DNA from: Apium graveolens
Lineage: Eukaryota > Streptophyta > Magnoliopsida > Apiales > Apiaceae
Direction of reading: 5' to 3'
DNA length: 64,000 nt
NCBI RefSeq assembly: GCF_009905375.1
Contig: NC_133647.1
Coordinates: 3,595,847-3,659,846, forward strand
In this document: positions 22,795-33,924 of the stretch, one piece after another
How the letters are laid out: every line of letters starts with the position of its first letter
How positions within the stretch are numbered: the stretch's first letter is position 1
Program-made: the position numbers and the translations under genes
Notes under the pieces: model-generated
The model's database searches: none
Told to the model about the DNA's origin: nothing
Seen by the model: the letters and a program-made list of their open reading frames with translations, nothing else

Positions 22795-22925
22795 AACAGT
22801 TGCGGAGAAAATTTAGTAAAGTTGTTGTTTAACCTGACCGATTCAAAATTGTTCGTTGTGAGCATAGAAAGGATACATAGGAGAATCGAGATATATATGA
22901 GAGAGCATATGAATCGTGTGAATGA

Positions 22926-25392
22926 ATGAGAACTCCGCCATCGCTTCTTTCGCTATCTGTTGACTCAGCTGTCCTTAATCTCTCCTCTTTCTCTGATCTC
23001 TCTTTTCTCCCTGAACACATCCTCATTGATCTCTTTCTGGTAATCTCTCTCTCTCTCTCCCATCTCTCTCTCTCCCATCTCTCTCTTCCCCCCTCTCTCT
23101 CTCTCCCTTTCTCTCTCCCTCTCCCCTTCTCTCTCTCTCTCTCTCCCTCTCCCTGATCTCTCTCTCTCTCTCCCTCTCCCTCTCCCTCTCTCTTCCCCTC
23201 CTCTCTCTACTCTCTCTCCCCCTCTCCCTCCCCCTTTACTAATCTCTTTCTGTTAATTTCTCTCTCCCTCTCTTTATCTCTCTCTCTCTCAACATGTTGA
23301 TATCTACACATTTTGTAATGTTATATGAAAAGGGTATGTTGCAAATGATAATACAAGTAATGGGTTTTTCTCTTTTCTTGAATCTTGTTATGTGCATCTC
23401 AATTTGAATGATTATGAATATTTATTATGTATGTTGATTTCTATTCTTGCAGCTTTTCACGGTTAATTATTAATTCTTTCTTAACACATATTACCTTTTG
23501 TTCTGTTATGTGACTTTGATGCATAGCATATGTTTGTATTGTCTATGAACACGAATTTTAGTTTTTAAAATTGTTCACTACAATCTATTATATCTAATTT
23601 TGTTCTTAAGTAGTAAGGCTTGTTTGTTGTCTACCTGAAGTTTAGATGGAAAATATCAAGAGTCCTAAAAGAGTTAGATATTTAGATTGGAGCTTAAGCT
23701 GTTATGATGGTTCGGTGATTATGAAGAGCAAGAGTTACTTATGTTACTGTCTCCAAGGAGTGCAACTCTTCGAGTGTATTCCAAAGATAGAGATATGAAA
23801 TTTGACTAGGGATTAGTAATCATTAATAGTAAAGGCGCGGTTAGGGCAAGTTCGAACAGTACTTGGGGGAGGTGTGTAGTCACTGAAGTAGGGGCGAGTG
23901 CCAAATTTCCGGTTGGGATGCCCAAGGCGCTGGTTCTTTGTAAGTGGGGTAAAGGTAAAAGCTGTAATTTCTATCTGTCTCTGAACAACCAGCCTTAATT
24001 TTGGGAGTAGATTAGAAGTACAAAAGGCATGGACAGGGTCTATATAAGAAGATACCGGAAGTGATAAAGTTTAATGTATAAACCTAATATATTCTAACAT
24101 AGAAGTTTTCAGTTCAAATAAATGAAATAGGGAAACATAAATTGCTAATGGGTCACGACAAATAAGAGGAGAAGAAAAACTATGAATGGCACATCAAGCA
24201 GATTTCAATTTTATTGTTTTCATTATTTGTGTGAATCATTCAGTTAGGTTCCCTAACTCTTATGTAGGGCATACGTGTGTGCTAAAATTTACCAATTGTC
24301 ACCATCGTTAAGACGTCTAAATGCCCTGCAAGAAGTTTAGGTCTTCTTAGATGTGACTTAACTCCTTTCTAATCCCTACTACTACATGAATTCAGCTCCT
24401 CTCCTCTTTCCAACTTTGCAATCAGTCTACATACCCTTTTACTGCTTGTTTCATATTTATTAGTACATCTTTTTTCTCTTAATAATTTATTATTTATTCT
24501 AGGCATTTCTCCGACACCATAAAGTTTTAATGAGTTGTTTGTTTAACATGGTATGAGAGCTCGGACTCGGAGCGGTTTCAGGTTCTTTGTTTGTCTGTTT
24601 GGTTCAGTCTGCTTCAGGCTGTACGAGTTTACAGTTGATGAGGAGTGTTAAATAATATATGATTCATTAATGACCTTCCTCTAACTTTTAAGTGAGTTAA
24701 TTACTTTACATTTTTTTTAATACACATGTCACCAATTTGTGAATTTGGGATTGGTTATTACTTTGTATCACTAGGCTCCAAAAATTATATGTTAAATTCT
24801 ACCCCTCCTTTAATGAGAATGTGAAAGGGACAGGTTCTGATTAATAAGTGTGGGGGTTGAGACATGAAGAATAGCACGCAAGCTTATATGACGTGAGAGA
24901 ATTGTTGTAATGCTTCTTGTTAGGACTTCACTGTTGACTTGCGGGCTTGCAATGTTGAGCACGTTTGTGTACAAACACTCATTATGAATTAAAAACTTAA
25001 AATGTCAGTTCATGTGTCAGGTACTGAGTTCAAGCCTATATGACAAACAAGATGTTAGCTGAGTTAAATGTATCATTATTTAGTTTTGTAGCTGGGAAAT
25101 GTGTTTTAGTAATATTTGCATCCATTCTTTTGCTATATTTATGTTCATGTTTATGTTTTACAGAAAACTTTAAGAGCTGGAAAACTGACCGAGAAGATTC
25201 TCAAGCTTTTCATTGCAACTGGTAAAGAAGAAGTACATTCACTCATCCAGGCGCTAAATATTAAGCATGTTTTGACTCCTGTTCTTCCCACTAGTAAGTC
25301 ACTTACGAAACCAAATTGTATTATTTATATCCCAATTTAATTTGAAGAGCTGATTTATAGTTCTTTTGACAGGATGCTCTGAAAAATTTTGA
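22926..25392 (+). CDS. Host gene 2: short F-box-like protein (87 aa)
   Basis: Three exons fit: 22926-23039, 25164-25293 and 25373-25392, 264 nt in total. The introns are GT-AG (CTG|GTAATC to TTTTACAG; CACTA|GTAAGT to CTTTTGACAG), and both junctions keep the frame. The protein has a Ser/Leu-rich N-terminus, then LSFLPEHILIDLFLKTLRAG, which resembles the start of an F-box, then LTEKILKLFIATG and LIQALNIKHVLTPVLPT. It ends RCSEKF. I recall similar short F-box-like plant proteins but cannot give a locus. If it is a true F-box it would bind SKP1 in an SCF ubiquitin ligase; no substrate-binding domain follows. Intron 1 opens with a (CT)n tract. Confidence 0.68.
23042..23292. repeat. (CT)n microsatellite at the 5' end of gene 2 intron 1
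   Basis: About 250 bases of CT/CCT-rich sequence, interrupted near 23235-23265 by CTAATCTCTTTCTGTTAATTTC, which resembles the exon 1 end and donor (GATCTCTTTCTGGTAATC). It begins right after the donor, so slippage here could affect splicing or length. Confidence 0.9.
23293..25163 (+). other. Remainder of gene 2 intron 1
   Basis: No gene is seen. TGGTATGAGAGCTCGG at 24549-24564 differs by one base from the common retrotransposon primer site TGGTATCAGAGC(TCGG) and follows TTTAACA, so it may be a relic LTR/PBS junction. No matching LTR was found. Confidence 0.35.
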
Positions 25393-25487
25393 ATACAATA
25401 TTATTCGAGTCTTGGAAGATTTCAAAATCCAGATTGTTGCTGCTTTTATTACCTAGGGTTTTTATATTAATTGAAATATCTCGCAAG

Positions 25488-26528
25488 ATGTCCCAAGTAA
25501 GCATCAACGAGAACGAGGTTGATATTGTGATTGGTGCGGTGAATCCGGATCTTACATCTTTTATGGAGGACTGGAGACCTGTCTTCTCCCGCTTCCACCT
25601 GATTATTGTGAAAGATCCTGATCTTAAAGAGGAACTTGAGATTCCAGAAGGCTTTGATGTGCAAGTCTATACAAAAACAGATATACTCAAAATTACCGGT
25701 TCCTCTTCCTCATCTCTCTTTTCTGGTTACTCTTGTCGTTATTTTGGCTATCTAGTCTCTAAAAGAAAATATATAGTTTCAATTGATGATGATTGTGTTC
25801 CTGCAAAAGATGACATGGGCAACTTAATAGATGCTGTTTCCCAGCATGTCCAGAACCTAGAAACTCCAGCCACTCCTTTCTTTTTTAATACACTCTATGA
25901 CCCTTACCGTAAAGGAGCAGACTTTGTTCGTGGGTACCCATTTAGCTTGCGTAATGGGGTGACATGTGCTCTGTCATGTGGTTTGTGGCTAAACTTAGCT
26001 GACTATGATGCACCTACACAAGCCCTTAAGCCAAATCAAAGGAATTCACGATATGTTGATGCTGTTCTTACTGTACCTGCAAGGGCCATGATGCCTGTAA
26101 GTGGAATTAATATAGCATTTAATCGTGAGGTAATCGGACCTGCTCTGTTGCCCGCTTTAAAGTTGGAACAGGAAGGAAAAGTGAGGTGGGAAACAGTAGA
26201 AGATCTATGGTCTGGAATGTGTGTAAAGGTAGTAAGTGACCACATGGGGATGGGTGTGAAAACTGGTCTTCCTTACGTGTGGAGAAATGAAAGAGGAGAT
26301 GCCATTGCAAGTCTGAAAAAAGAGTGGGAAGGCGTAAAGCTCATGGAGGAAATCGTCCCTTTCTTTCAGTCACTGAGGTTCTCAGAATCAGCAGTTACAG
26401 CTGAAGACTGCATGATCGAGTTGGCTGCAGCTGTAAAAGAATCCCTCGGGCTATCGAATTCTGTCTTTAAGCGTGCTGCAGAAGCTATGTTGGAATGGAT
26501 TAAACTCTGGAAGGCAGTTCAAACATAA
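25488..26528 (+). CDS. Host gene 3: reversibly glycosylated polypeptide, class 2 (RGP5-like)
   Basis: A 346-aa uninterrupted frame in the GT75 RGP/UDP-arabinopyranose mutase family (about 340-360 aa), so full length. These proteins interconvert UDP-arabinopyranose and UDP-arabinofuranose for wall polysaccharides, or are autoglycosylated Golgi-associated partners. Landmarks are VDIVIGAVNPDL, FSGYSCRYFGYLVSKRKYI, the DDD motif in SIDDDCVPAKD (about residue 105), FFFNTLYDPYRKGADFVRGYPFSLR and GVKTGLPYVWRNERGDAI. An N-terminal NENEVDIVIGA and the C-terminal half fit Arabidopsis RGP5 better than RGP1-3. Class 2 activity is less certain. The start is the conserved ATG at 25488; the frame is open back to 25389 but that extension is not family-like. 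There are no introns, and the ORF begins 95 bases after the gene 2 stop. Confidence 0.9.
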   Translation: MSQVSINENEVDIVIGAVNPDLTSFMEDWRPVFSRFHLIIVKDPDLKEELEIPEGFDVQVYTKTDILKITGSSSSSLFSGYSCRYFGYLVSKRKYIVSIDDDCVPAKDDMGNLIDAVSQHVQNLETPATPFFFNTLYDPYRKGADFVRGYPFSLRNGVTCALSCGLWLNLADYDAPTQALKPNQRNSRYVDAVLTVPARAMMPVSGINIAFNREVIGPALLPALKLEQEGKVRWETVEDLWSGMCVKVVSDHMGMGVKTGLPYVWRNERGDAIASLKKEWEGVKLMEEIVPFFQSLRFSESAVTAEDCMIELAAAVKESLGLSNSVFKRAAEAMLEWIKLWKAVQT

Positions 26529-26766
26529 ATATCACATTTTCTCAGTACATGAGCTCGTAAAAGCTTGTTTCTCCCAGCAATTTTCTTGTTTTCCTGTGAT
26601 TTTATTTTAGATACCTTCTTAACTATCACTCAGACAATGAGTAGTGAAAATAAAATATCTCATAATTATCAGTGATATGGAACGTGTTCTGATGTTGTAT
26701 TTTCACTTTGTTACAAGTTTGGTTGTGCCTTCTGCCTTGTATTGGAACAATGACAAAATTTGATGG

Positions 26767-26772
26767 AATAAA
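26767..26772 (+). terminator. Putative polyadenylation signal after gene 3
   Basis: AATAAA about 240 bases after the stop, in a T-rich setting. Suitable as the near-upstream element for the gene 3 transcript. Confidence 0.55.
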
Positions 26773-26799
26773 TTCCTTTTATTACTGAGCAGTGAGCAC

Positions 26800-29700
26800 T
26801 CAGTAAACTTTCTTGCACAACAAATCTATATAAACCAATTTGAATTGGCTAATAAATCCTACGTCTCATTTATACTAATCATGTTATTTTTGACACGCGT
26901 TTTAAGCTATATATAGGATATAATTTTATAAAAATAATAATAAAAAAATCTAAATTAAAATTATAGCTATATAGATATAAGTGCATTAAATTAAGAAATA
27001 ATGATTTTTAATGTTCAGAGTAAAGGGGAAGTGAAAGGACCAAGTGAAAGTAAATAAATCAGCACAACCTATGAGAGTTTTATCGTTTTCTCAGTTTTAT
27101 TAGCTTTAAAAATAACATTTTCCTAAATCAAGAATGAAAATTATGCGTAGAATGGGATGTGAAACTACAATATTATTCAAAATGGTTCGGAATTATACTA
27201 AGGAACATATAATGATACTTTTCAAGTATCTCATTTATAATTTCTCAAGTTAATCTCTTACCCGAACAACTTTTTCATAAGCTTAACTCATCCCTTTAAT
27301 CACTACTCAAAAGTCTCTTGCCGACATCAAAATCAATCAATTGCTCATGCAACCTGACTCAAGTCTCCATTTCATACGTACGGAGCTAAATTACTCTTCC
27401 TGATTATACACATATAAATATCTTATGAACTCATTATACATGTGGCGATAAAGCCAACTCATTCACAATCTTTTTCCCTATGTTACTGTCTCAAAGGACT
27501 AACTTAATTTATACCAATCTTCTTTTCTTTCTAATTCTAATAATTCGTACTCATGAATGCTTCTTACTTTCACTGGTTGTTCTACTCCATTTTCCACATC
27601 TCTCTTTGTTCAATTAGTCTGGCATGTGCTCGCTTCCAATCATATTCGAGACCCTTTAATCGATCTCTTATACTTTCATCCATCTGCGAATAATATACTG
27701 AGCTCATGGCATCTTCGGATTCTGAACTTCCTAAATCAATTCAAGAAGTTATGATTAAAGAGAGAATCTCAACAATTGCATTTAACTCACCACTTATTAG
27801 TATACCTTAATTTCTTTTTAATCACTATTGAATATATTTATCGAGCGAAAATCTTTTACTATTTAAAAGAATATATATTAATCTGGATACCTTTTCCATA
27901 TATTATAACCCGTATTATCATTTATTTGGTTCTAGGAAGTCCCGATATAAAATTTATTGCAATGTTCTTCTCTGATATTCAGCCACATATAATGCTTACT
28001 CCTGTCTTCGCGTTATATCATCAGAAAGTCTTCTTTTTTTACATCCATGTCTTGTATCATATTATTGGGGTAACCTGAAGCTCTCGAGTTGTCAATGCGT
28101 AGCCAAAACTCTATCTCTTAATTCTGCCTTACCTAGTACCCATTTATTCATGAATGGTAAATCTTGTTTTGGTTCAGCACGGTTCATAGTGTTCCCCATA
28201 CTTCTACTAACATATTAAATCAAATAATAATATCGATCAGTTACAATCCTTACTTGAATTTGATAACATATCACATCTCCTCTAAACAATATCTAACTTA
28301 TTCCTCGGTAAAATATTCATAAATAAATAATGATTAGGTTTAGTTAACCTATCCCTAGTAGTTCTGATAACGCTTCCTTCGGCTTTAGTTTTCAAGTGAT
28401 TCTACTATATTGCCCCTTAATAAATTGTACTCATTTATGAAACAATTATAATAGTATACTCAACCTTTGATGTTGGCTTTAATTCTTCAGTAGATATGAC
28501 ATTTATTTACATGTCCTTCCATTTCTATTCTTATGTTATTCCCACCAATATCTTCATTTAACCTTCCCTATTTAATTGCAATCTCAGAATGAATTTCCTA
28601 TCTCCAATTATAAACGTTTTATTCCGTCCTTCACTTTAGCTCTGTCACACCTGACGTTTATAACGGGACTATCTTATCAAATTTCTTTATCATCGTTTTG
28701 ATTCCACTTCCTTTCCTAGTTAACTTCTCCATTCTCATGATCTATTGTCTCCTCTAAACATAAGTAATCTCTTCTTCCTGATAGTACTTATATGTTCATC
28801 ATTCGATAAGCCATCTTTGGGGTTAACTCTGGAATGGAGGCTTTTTATTTGTAATATTAAATTCTTTCTAACAGAATCATCAAAATCCGTTGACAGTTAT
28901 TTCCTAAGCCTTACTTAAATAATTACTGATCACACACTTTTATTTATAATTAACTCCCACTATTCCTTATCTCATATTTGGTTTCCTCGAATTAAAGATA
29001 TGCTTCATATTAGTAGGATGTGCAATTTATTTACCTTCTTCTTTGCTTGGACACTATCCTCTCATTTCTAGTTCACATGTTAGCACTACCAACTTTTACC
29101 ATATATCAAATACTTATATTCGCAAGTTTTCTAGTATTTCAAAGTAACTTCCATTACCTCGTCATTCTATATGGATATACATCCACGTCCTTCATGGAGC
29201 ACTATTACAGATGGTAAGATCTCTTTGCCCTATCTTGAACCTTCAGTTCTTGAAAATGTTCTTCCCACTAGCATGTACCAATTACTTTCTGTTCTTCTTG
29301 TTTATTGCAAAGGGCATATTCATCTAGATAAAACCCCGTACAGGCTTGCAGTAACATTGCGCTAATTCTACTAAACTTCCGATGTCTACTAATGTCTTTA
29401 CTTCCTCCGAATTCCTAATTTCTTTGATTTCGGATTTGAAAATCATGTCAGAATTTGACTTAATCTAGTTGGAATCGATTTTCATTTAACTGACAATTAG
29501 TTGATAAAGTTAATCAATTAACTCTTTTAATTGATCAATTAAACCAAATGATGACTAGCTAAATGAAATCAAAGACCAATTCTATAGAGTGGGCTTGGCC
29601 ATGACAACCTTTTTTAAGAACTGAGATCGCAATCATTTGGAGTATCAACATGAATATTAATTACATATGGAAGTATGCGTTCTATTCTTAAAAGTAGGAT

Positions 29701-31297
29701 ATATTCTGAAAATTTGGGCAGCATTTCTCCTATATGATTGACTACCAGTCAGACTCAAACGGACACCATCAATCAACCAAACCATCCACAGTCATATCAA
29801 TTCACCCCCATTAACCAAACTCATCGCTTCTCAATACTTCAGAACATATCATGTTGCTAATTACATAGACTACTAATTTAACATATCCCACATCTTTTAA
29901 TTGAACTAAGGTCATAAACAAAAAATTATTAATATATCCATACTTTTTCTCAATTTTTTCAGGATATCATAAGATATTACTAATGAACTTAAAATTATCT
30001 TGTTGTTTCTCAGAAATTTTATTCTACAGTTCTTCTAACCTACCTTTAAATCCAAGTTCTCTAATTAATGGTTCATATTACTTGTGCCTGTTCATAAATC
30101 CGTCTTAAGGATATCTTTTAATCTTATTTCTCACCATTACTACTTGTGTATAGTTACTTTTAATAATTATGCCGCATCCTTCAACTAATCACACCAATCC
30201 TCTATCCTTGACGATATACACTCATTTTCATTAATTAATTTGTTTATCTTTTAATAACCAACACATGGTCTCAACCATCATTATCACAATCTGGTGAAAA
30301 CTCAATTGGTTTTAGAACATTACTTCTTAAAAGATTTCACAGTTGGATCATCATTCCTTAATTTCCACTTATGCTCCCGTACAGAACTCTCGTCGCTGGC
30401 TCGTTTATGAGTATTAAATTCACCATAACTCATTTACTCAAGTTAAAGAACCTAACAATTCCTTAAAAAATACACTCGAAATTTGTTCGCAATTAAGATT
30501 TCTTCGATATTGAATCTTCATGACAAGTATCTTCCCGCGATGGAAGGATACTTCACGTATTAATCGCTTGTCTGAGTCATTTTTAAGAATTTCTTAGTCT
30601 TCAGTTGTCGCCCTCACATTCATTTGCTTTGTCTGAAGTACGTAGTTTTACTTTCTTATTTTATAATTAATTTACTTATTACGGTTCGCTAACTATTCAT
30701 TTCACGTCAAAATCTTCTGAGTTTAAGTGCAACGCATTAATACAATTTACCGTACTGATGAAATTTTTGTAACAAGAACAACCGTCTGATTTGATGTCTT
30801 TGTAACGACCACGTTATCTGTGTATCAATTCTTCCTTGCACACAGATGTCCACCATTTATCGGCTTGCAATAATATCTATATTTGACATGTAATTACAGC
30901 TGTTACACAAGACTATTCCACTCCTTTTAAAATCTTCAAAGAATAGACTTTACACAAGAAGAGAGTTTGTATATATGATTTTGATTGAAAAGTTGTGTAA
31001 AGAACAACAATGCAACAAAACAATTGGAAGAATCCGTAAGTCAATAAATCATAATTGAAGAAGGAGGAATGAGTGAGGATTTAAATATGAATGAGACAAC
31101 CATATTTGTATTCAAGATGACCAGTCTTTCGTACTATATGACATACAACACATGATTTGGTGGCGTCCCACCAGACTCTTCGTCATTCCGACAAAGCGTC
31201 ACACCATAACACTGTTTGTCTCAATCAGAAAGCAATATTTTGAGAAGAGAAATAATTTGAAAGGGATACAATAAATTTTCTTTCCTTCTCGCCTCAT
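26800..31297 (-). mobile_element. Unassigned eroded sequence, probably interior of the old gypsy element
   Basis: No intact ORF and no recognisable protein motif. The plus strand is noticeably pyrimidine-rich, so the minus strand is purine-rich like a retrotransposon sense strand. It is continuous with 42277-43713 once the Athila element and its ATAAC duplication are removed, and that part leads to a minus-strand primer site and LTR. A left LTR beginning TGTAACATCCC was looked for and not seen, so the old element is probably truncated on this side. The left limit near 26800-27200 is a guess. Confidence 0.35.
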
Positions 31298-31302
31298 ATA
31301 AC
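31298..31302. repeat. Target site duplication ATAAC, left copy
   Basis: ATAAC precedes TGTTAGGG and recurs at 42272-42276 after the other LTR. Confidence 0.9.
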
Positions 31303-32778
31303 TGTTAGGGCGAAAACATGCGCTAATATTCACGCAAGTATACGCGTTCGCAAGTAATATAGAATATTTTCTAGTTCGTTCCCTCAGAGACTCAGACTGA
31401 ATTATTGTCTAATTAAACTCACTCACCAATGTATGATTACTTCTCAATGTTAAGACACTAACACTTAAAATTGTTGATTAAATATTAACTACAATTAACT
31501 ACTTAATTAATCACTTAACTAACACTTCAATTTATCAATAATAAAACACTCATGAGATCACAACTTCATTATTACTTCCTTCTATAGCCATTGTTATTAC
31601 CTTTAGCATGTGACAGTGATGATATTAATCGAATAACACGAAACTGATAAAAGCCAACTTTCATTGTACTAATACCATTCTACCAAGCATCCACAATTAA
31701 GATAGAAGTTGAATAGTCATCAATTATGTTGAGTTCCTATAAGTCTACAGAAATTGACAACACAACGATTTAAGCACAAGTTATTCCTTTTGATTACATA
31801 GGGCAAATAAAACTGTTAGAGTTACCCACTAATCATGCACAACGTACATGAACCTATGCTAGCATGGAAAGTTCTAAATCTCAAGATCCACCGTCGCTTC
31901 ACAAGAGATTAACACCCTATCTTACATGTTCGCGACGCACATAAGACGAATACACACAACCAATACTAGATATCATGCAATCATCACACACTAAAGTATT
32001 AAACAATTAACTAAAGAATTCCATAATAAATCCGTTGCAACCCCATGATCACGATTAGCCCATAATAGCACTTATCGTCATCATGGGTTCATATAAAATC
32101 ATGATAAACAGACACAAGAAAATAATAACTAAACTAATTATATTAAAACAGAGTACGTCACAAGAGTAAATAAGTTCAAAGCAAGAAAACTAGCATCCAA
32201 CGTTACAACGAAACAAGAATCACAAGAAGATATGCTTCCTCTTCGTTGCAGTGTGCTAAATCGGTCTTCTTCCTTATCTCCTTCGCTCCTTGCGTAAAAA
32301 TACAATCTTCTTCAATCCACACTTGTGAAAACGTCTCAAATCTACTTATATAATAGTCCCATAAAACTCAGATTACATAGAAGTGGAAACCAAACAGAAG
32401 TAGAAGTCCTAAAATAATTTGTCTTTTTTCCCGACCCTGCGCGGCCGCTCAGCATAGCTGAGCGGGCGCTCAGCATAGCTGAGCGGGCGCTCAGCTTGCT
32501 GCGCGGCCGCTCAGCAATGCTGAGCGGGCACTCAGACCTCTACTGGAAAAAATCTGATTTTGCTCCGTTTCTTCGCCGTAATCTGCCCGTTTCTTTCCTC
32601 TCGCAATGGTGAACACATACCAAGGCTTATTCTTGATGATTCCTCCCCCGAAATGCAACTAAAACCCTGAAATGCATAAACACTAAAAAAACGCATCAAA
32701 TACACAAAATACTTGATTTCAAGACACCAATTTAAGCCATTTTAAGACGTTCTAAGTGGTATAAAATGCCACTTATCA
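31303..32778 (-). repeat. 3' LTR of the Athila element
   Basis: In element orientation it reads TGATAAGTGGC to CGCCCTAACA. It carries three hairpin units of the form GCTCAGC-3 nt-GCTGAGC (32451-32523), one more than the 5' LTR. Confidence 0.95.
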
Positions 32779-32795
32779 CACCCCCAAACTTAAAT
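32779..32795 (-). other. Polypurine tract of the Athila element
   Basis: Minus strand ATTTAAGTTTGGGGGTG directly precedes the LTR start TGATAAG. Confidence 0.8.
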
Positions 32796-33924
32796 CGATG
32801 TTTGCCCTCAAGCGTCACAGACTCAAAAACAAATAAAAACATGCATGAATGCAATCTATATGAAAATGCAGCGATCCCCCTTACTACAATTAACCAACCA
32901 AATTGCCACATCTCAACGAATGCAGTTAGGCAACTAAAGATCAATAAACTCATGCAAACGGACATACAGCTAGAAACGTGGTGTGTGCAAATGCTTAACA
33001 GATATGCTTCGGAACTAGACCAATTACTATGACTAGACCATCCTCAAGGCAATCCTACGATTATACAAAGAATAAAAAATTCTAGGCACAAAGTGATATA
33101 CAACACTTCAAGAACTCTGGAGCTTATTACGGAATCGTGCTTTTTATTTACAACTCAAATGCTTATTTGACCGTGCAATGAGTGAGGTCCACAAAAGACT
33201 TATACAATGGTATCCATGTAAAGAGCGTTAGGTTAGCGGATCCCAGACTCTAAAAGCCTTAGGTCACTAGGCACAAAGTCCCCTAAGAACTTAATAACTC
33301 GAATACCAAAGAGCACACTCTTGATCAATTATGCAAATTTTTTTTTTTTTATAACTTCTGAGCAAGAGCGTTTTGCTCCATCTTGCTCAACCCTAGACTA
33401 CTCGCACCATATGCGAGCCGGCTACTAGCCATTTGACGCCTAGCCACAACTAGCAACAACTTCTATATATTTTTTTCTCCAAAATTTTTTCTTTTTCATG
33501 CCTTTATCACTAAGAACCTATAATCGAATTCTAAGCATAATAAGTAGATTGACCTTGAAAACAACCAAATCATAACAACAATCTAGCCCTTACGCATTCT
33601 CTAAGACTTAGTGGACTTACAATTGTTTCTAGCATGCATATCAACCTACACAACTTAATATCACTTTAATGCTATCACTACACTCGCATCAATATCACAA
33701 TTCAGTCGATAAATCATTGCAAAAGGGATCATGGTAAATGCATGAGCTACATGACATTCATAACAAAAAAAAAACTATATGGCATAAATTATGCAACTAT
33801 ATGAACTAAACTATCATGAATATGCAACTATATGACACACACACAATATTCCTTAACTACCACCCCCAAACTAAAAATCTTCACTGTCCTCAGTGAAAGT
33901 AGTAGAAAGGAACACAGGGTATAC
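32796..33924 (-). other. Noncoding 3' region of the Athila element with a second PPT-like tract
   Basis: No ORF with a family signature. The minus strand carries TTTTTAGTTTGGGGGTGG (33862-33879), close in sequence to the true PPT at 32779, just after the stop of the 390-codon ORF. The rest is AT-rich. Confidence 0.55.

Noticed and set aside
22926..23156. A 76-codon frame reading through the (CT)n tract as a Ser/Leu/Pro protein
   Set aside because: Only the first 38 codons are exon; the rest is microsatellite after a good splice donor.
25389..25487. N-terminal extension of the RGP protein containing a hydrophobic Leu run
   Set aside because: RGP proteins start at the MSQVSINENE-type position, the extension overlaps the end of gene 2, and nothing like it is known in the family.
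25164..26528. Direct fusion of the F-box-like exons to RGP
   Set aside because: The phase after exon 2 does not match the acceptor-like AG just before the RGP ATG, and the joined exon 3 ends at a stop that gives a plausible C-terminus.
27240..31297. Pol motifs of the old gypsy element
   Set aside because: I looked for RT, integrase and protease signatures on the minus strand and found none clear enough to annotate; only base skew supports retrotransposon origin.
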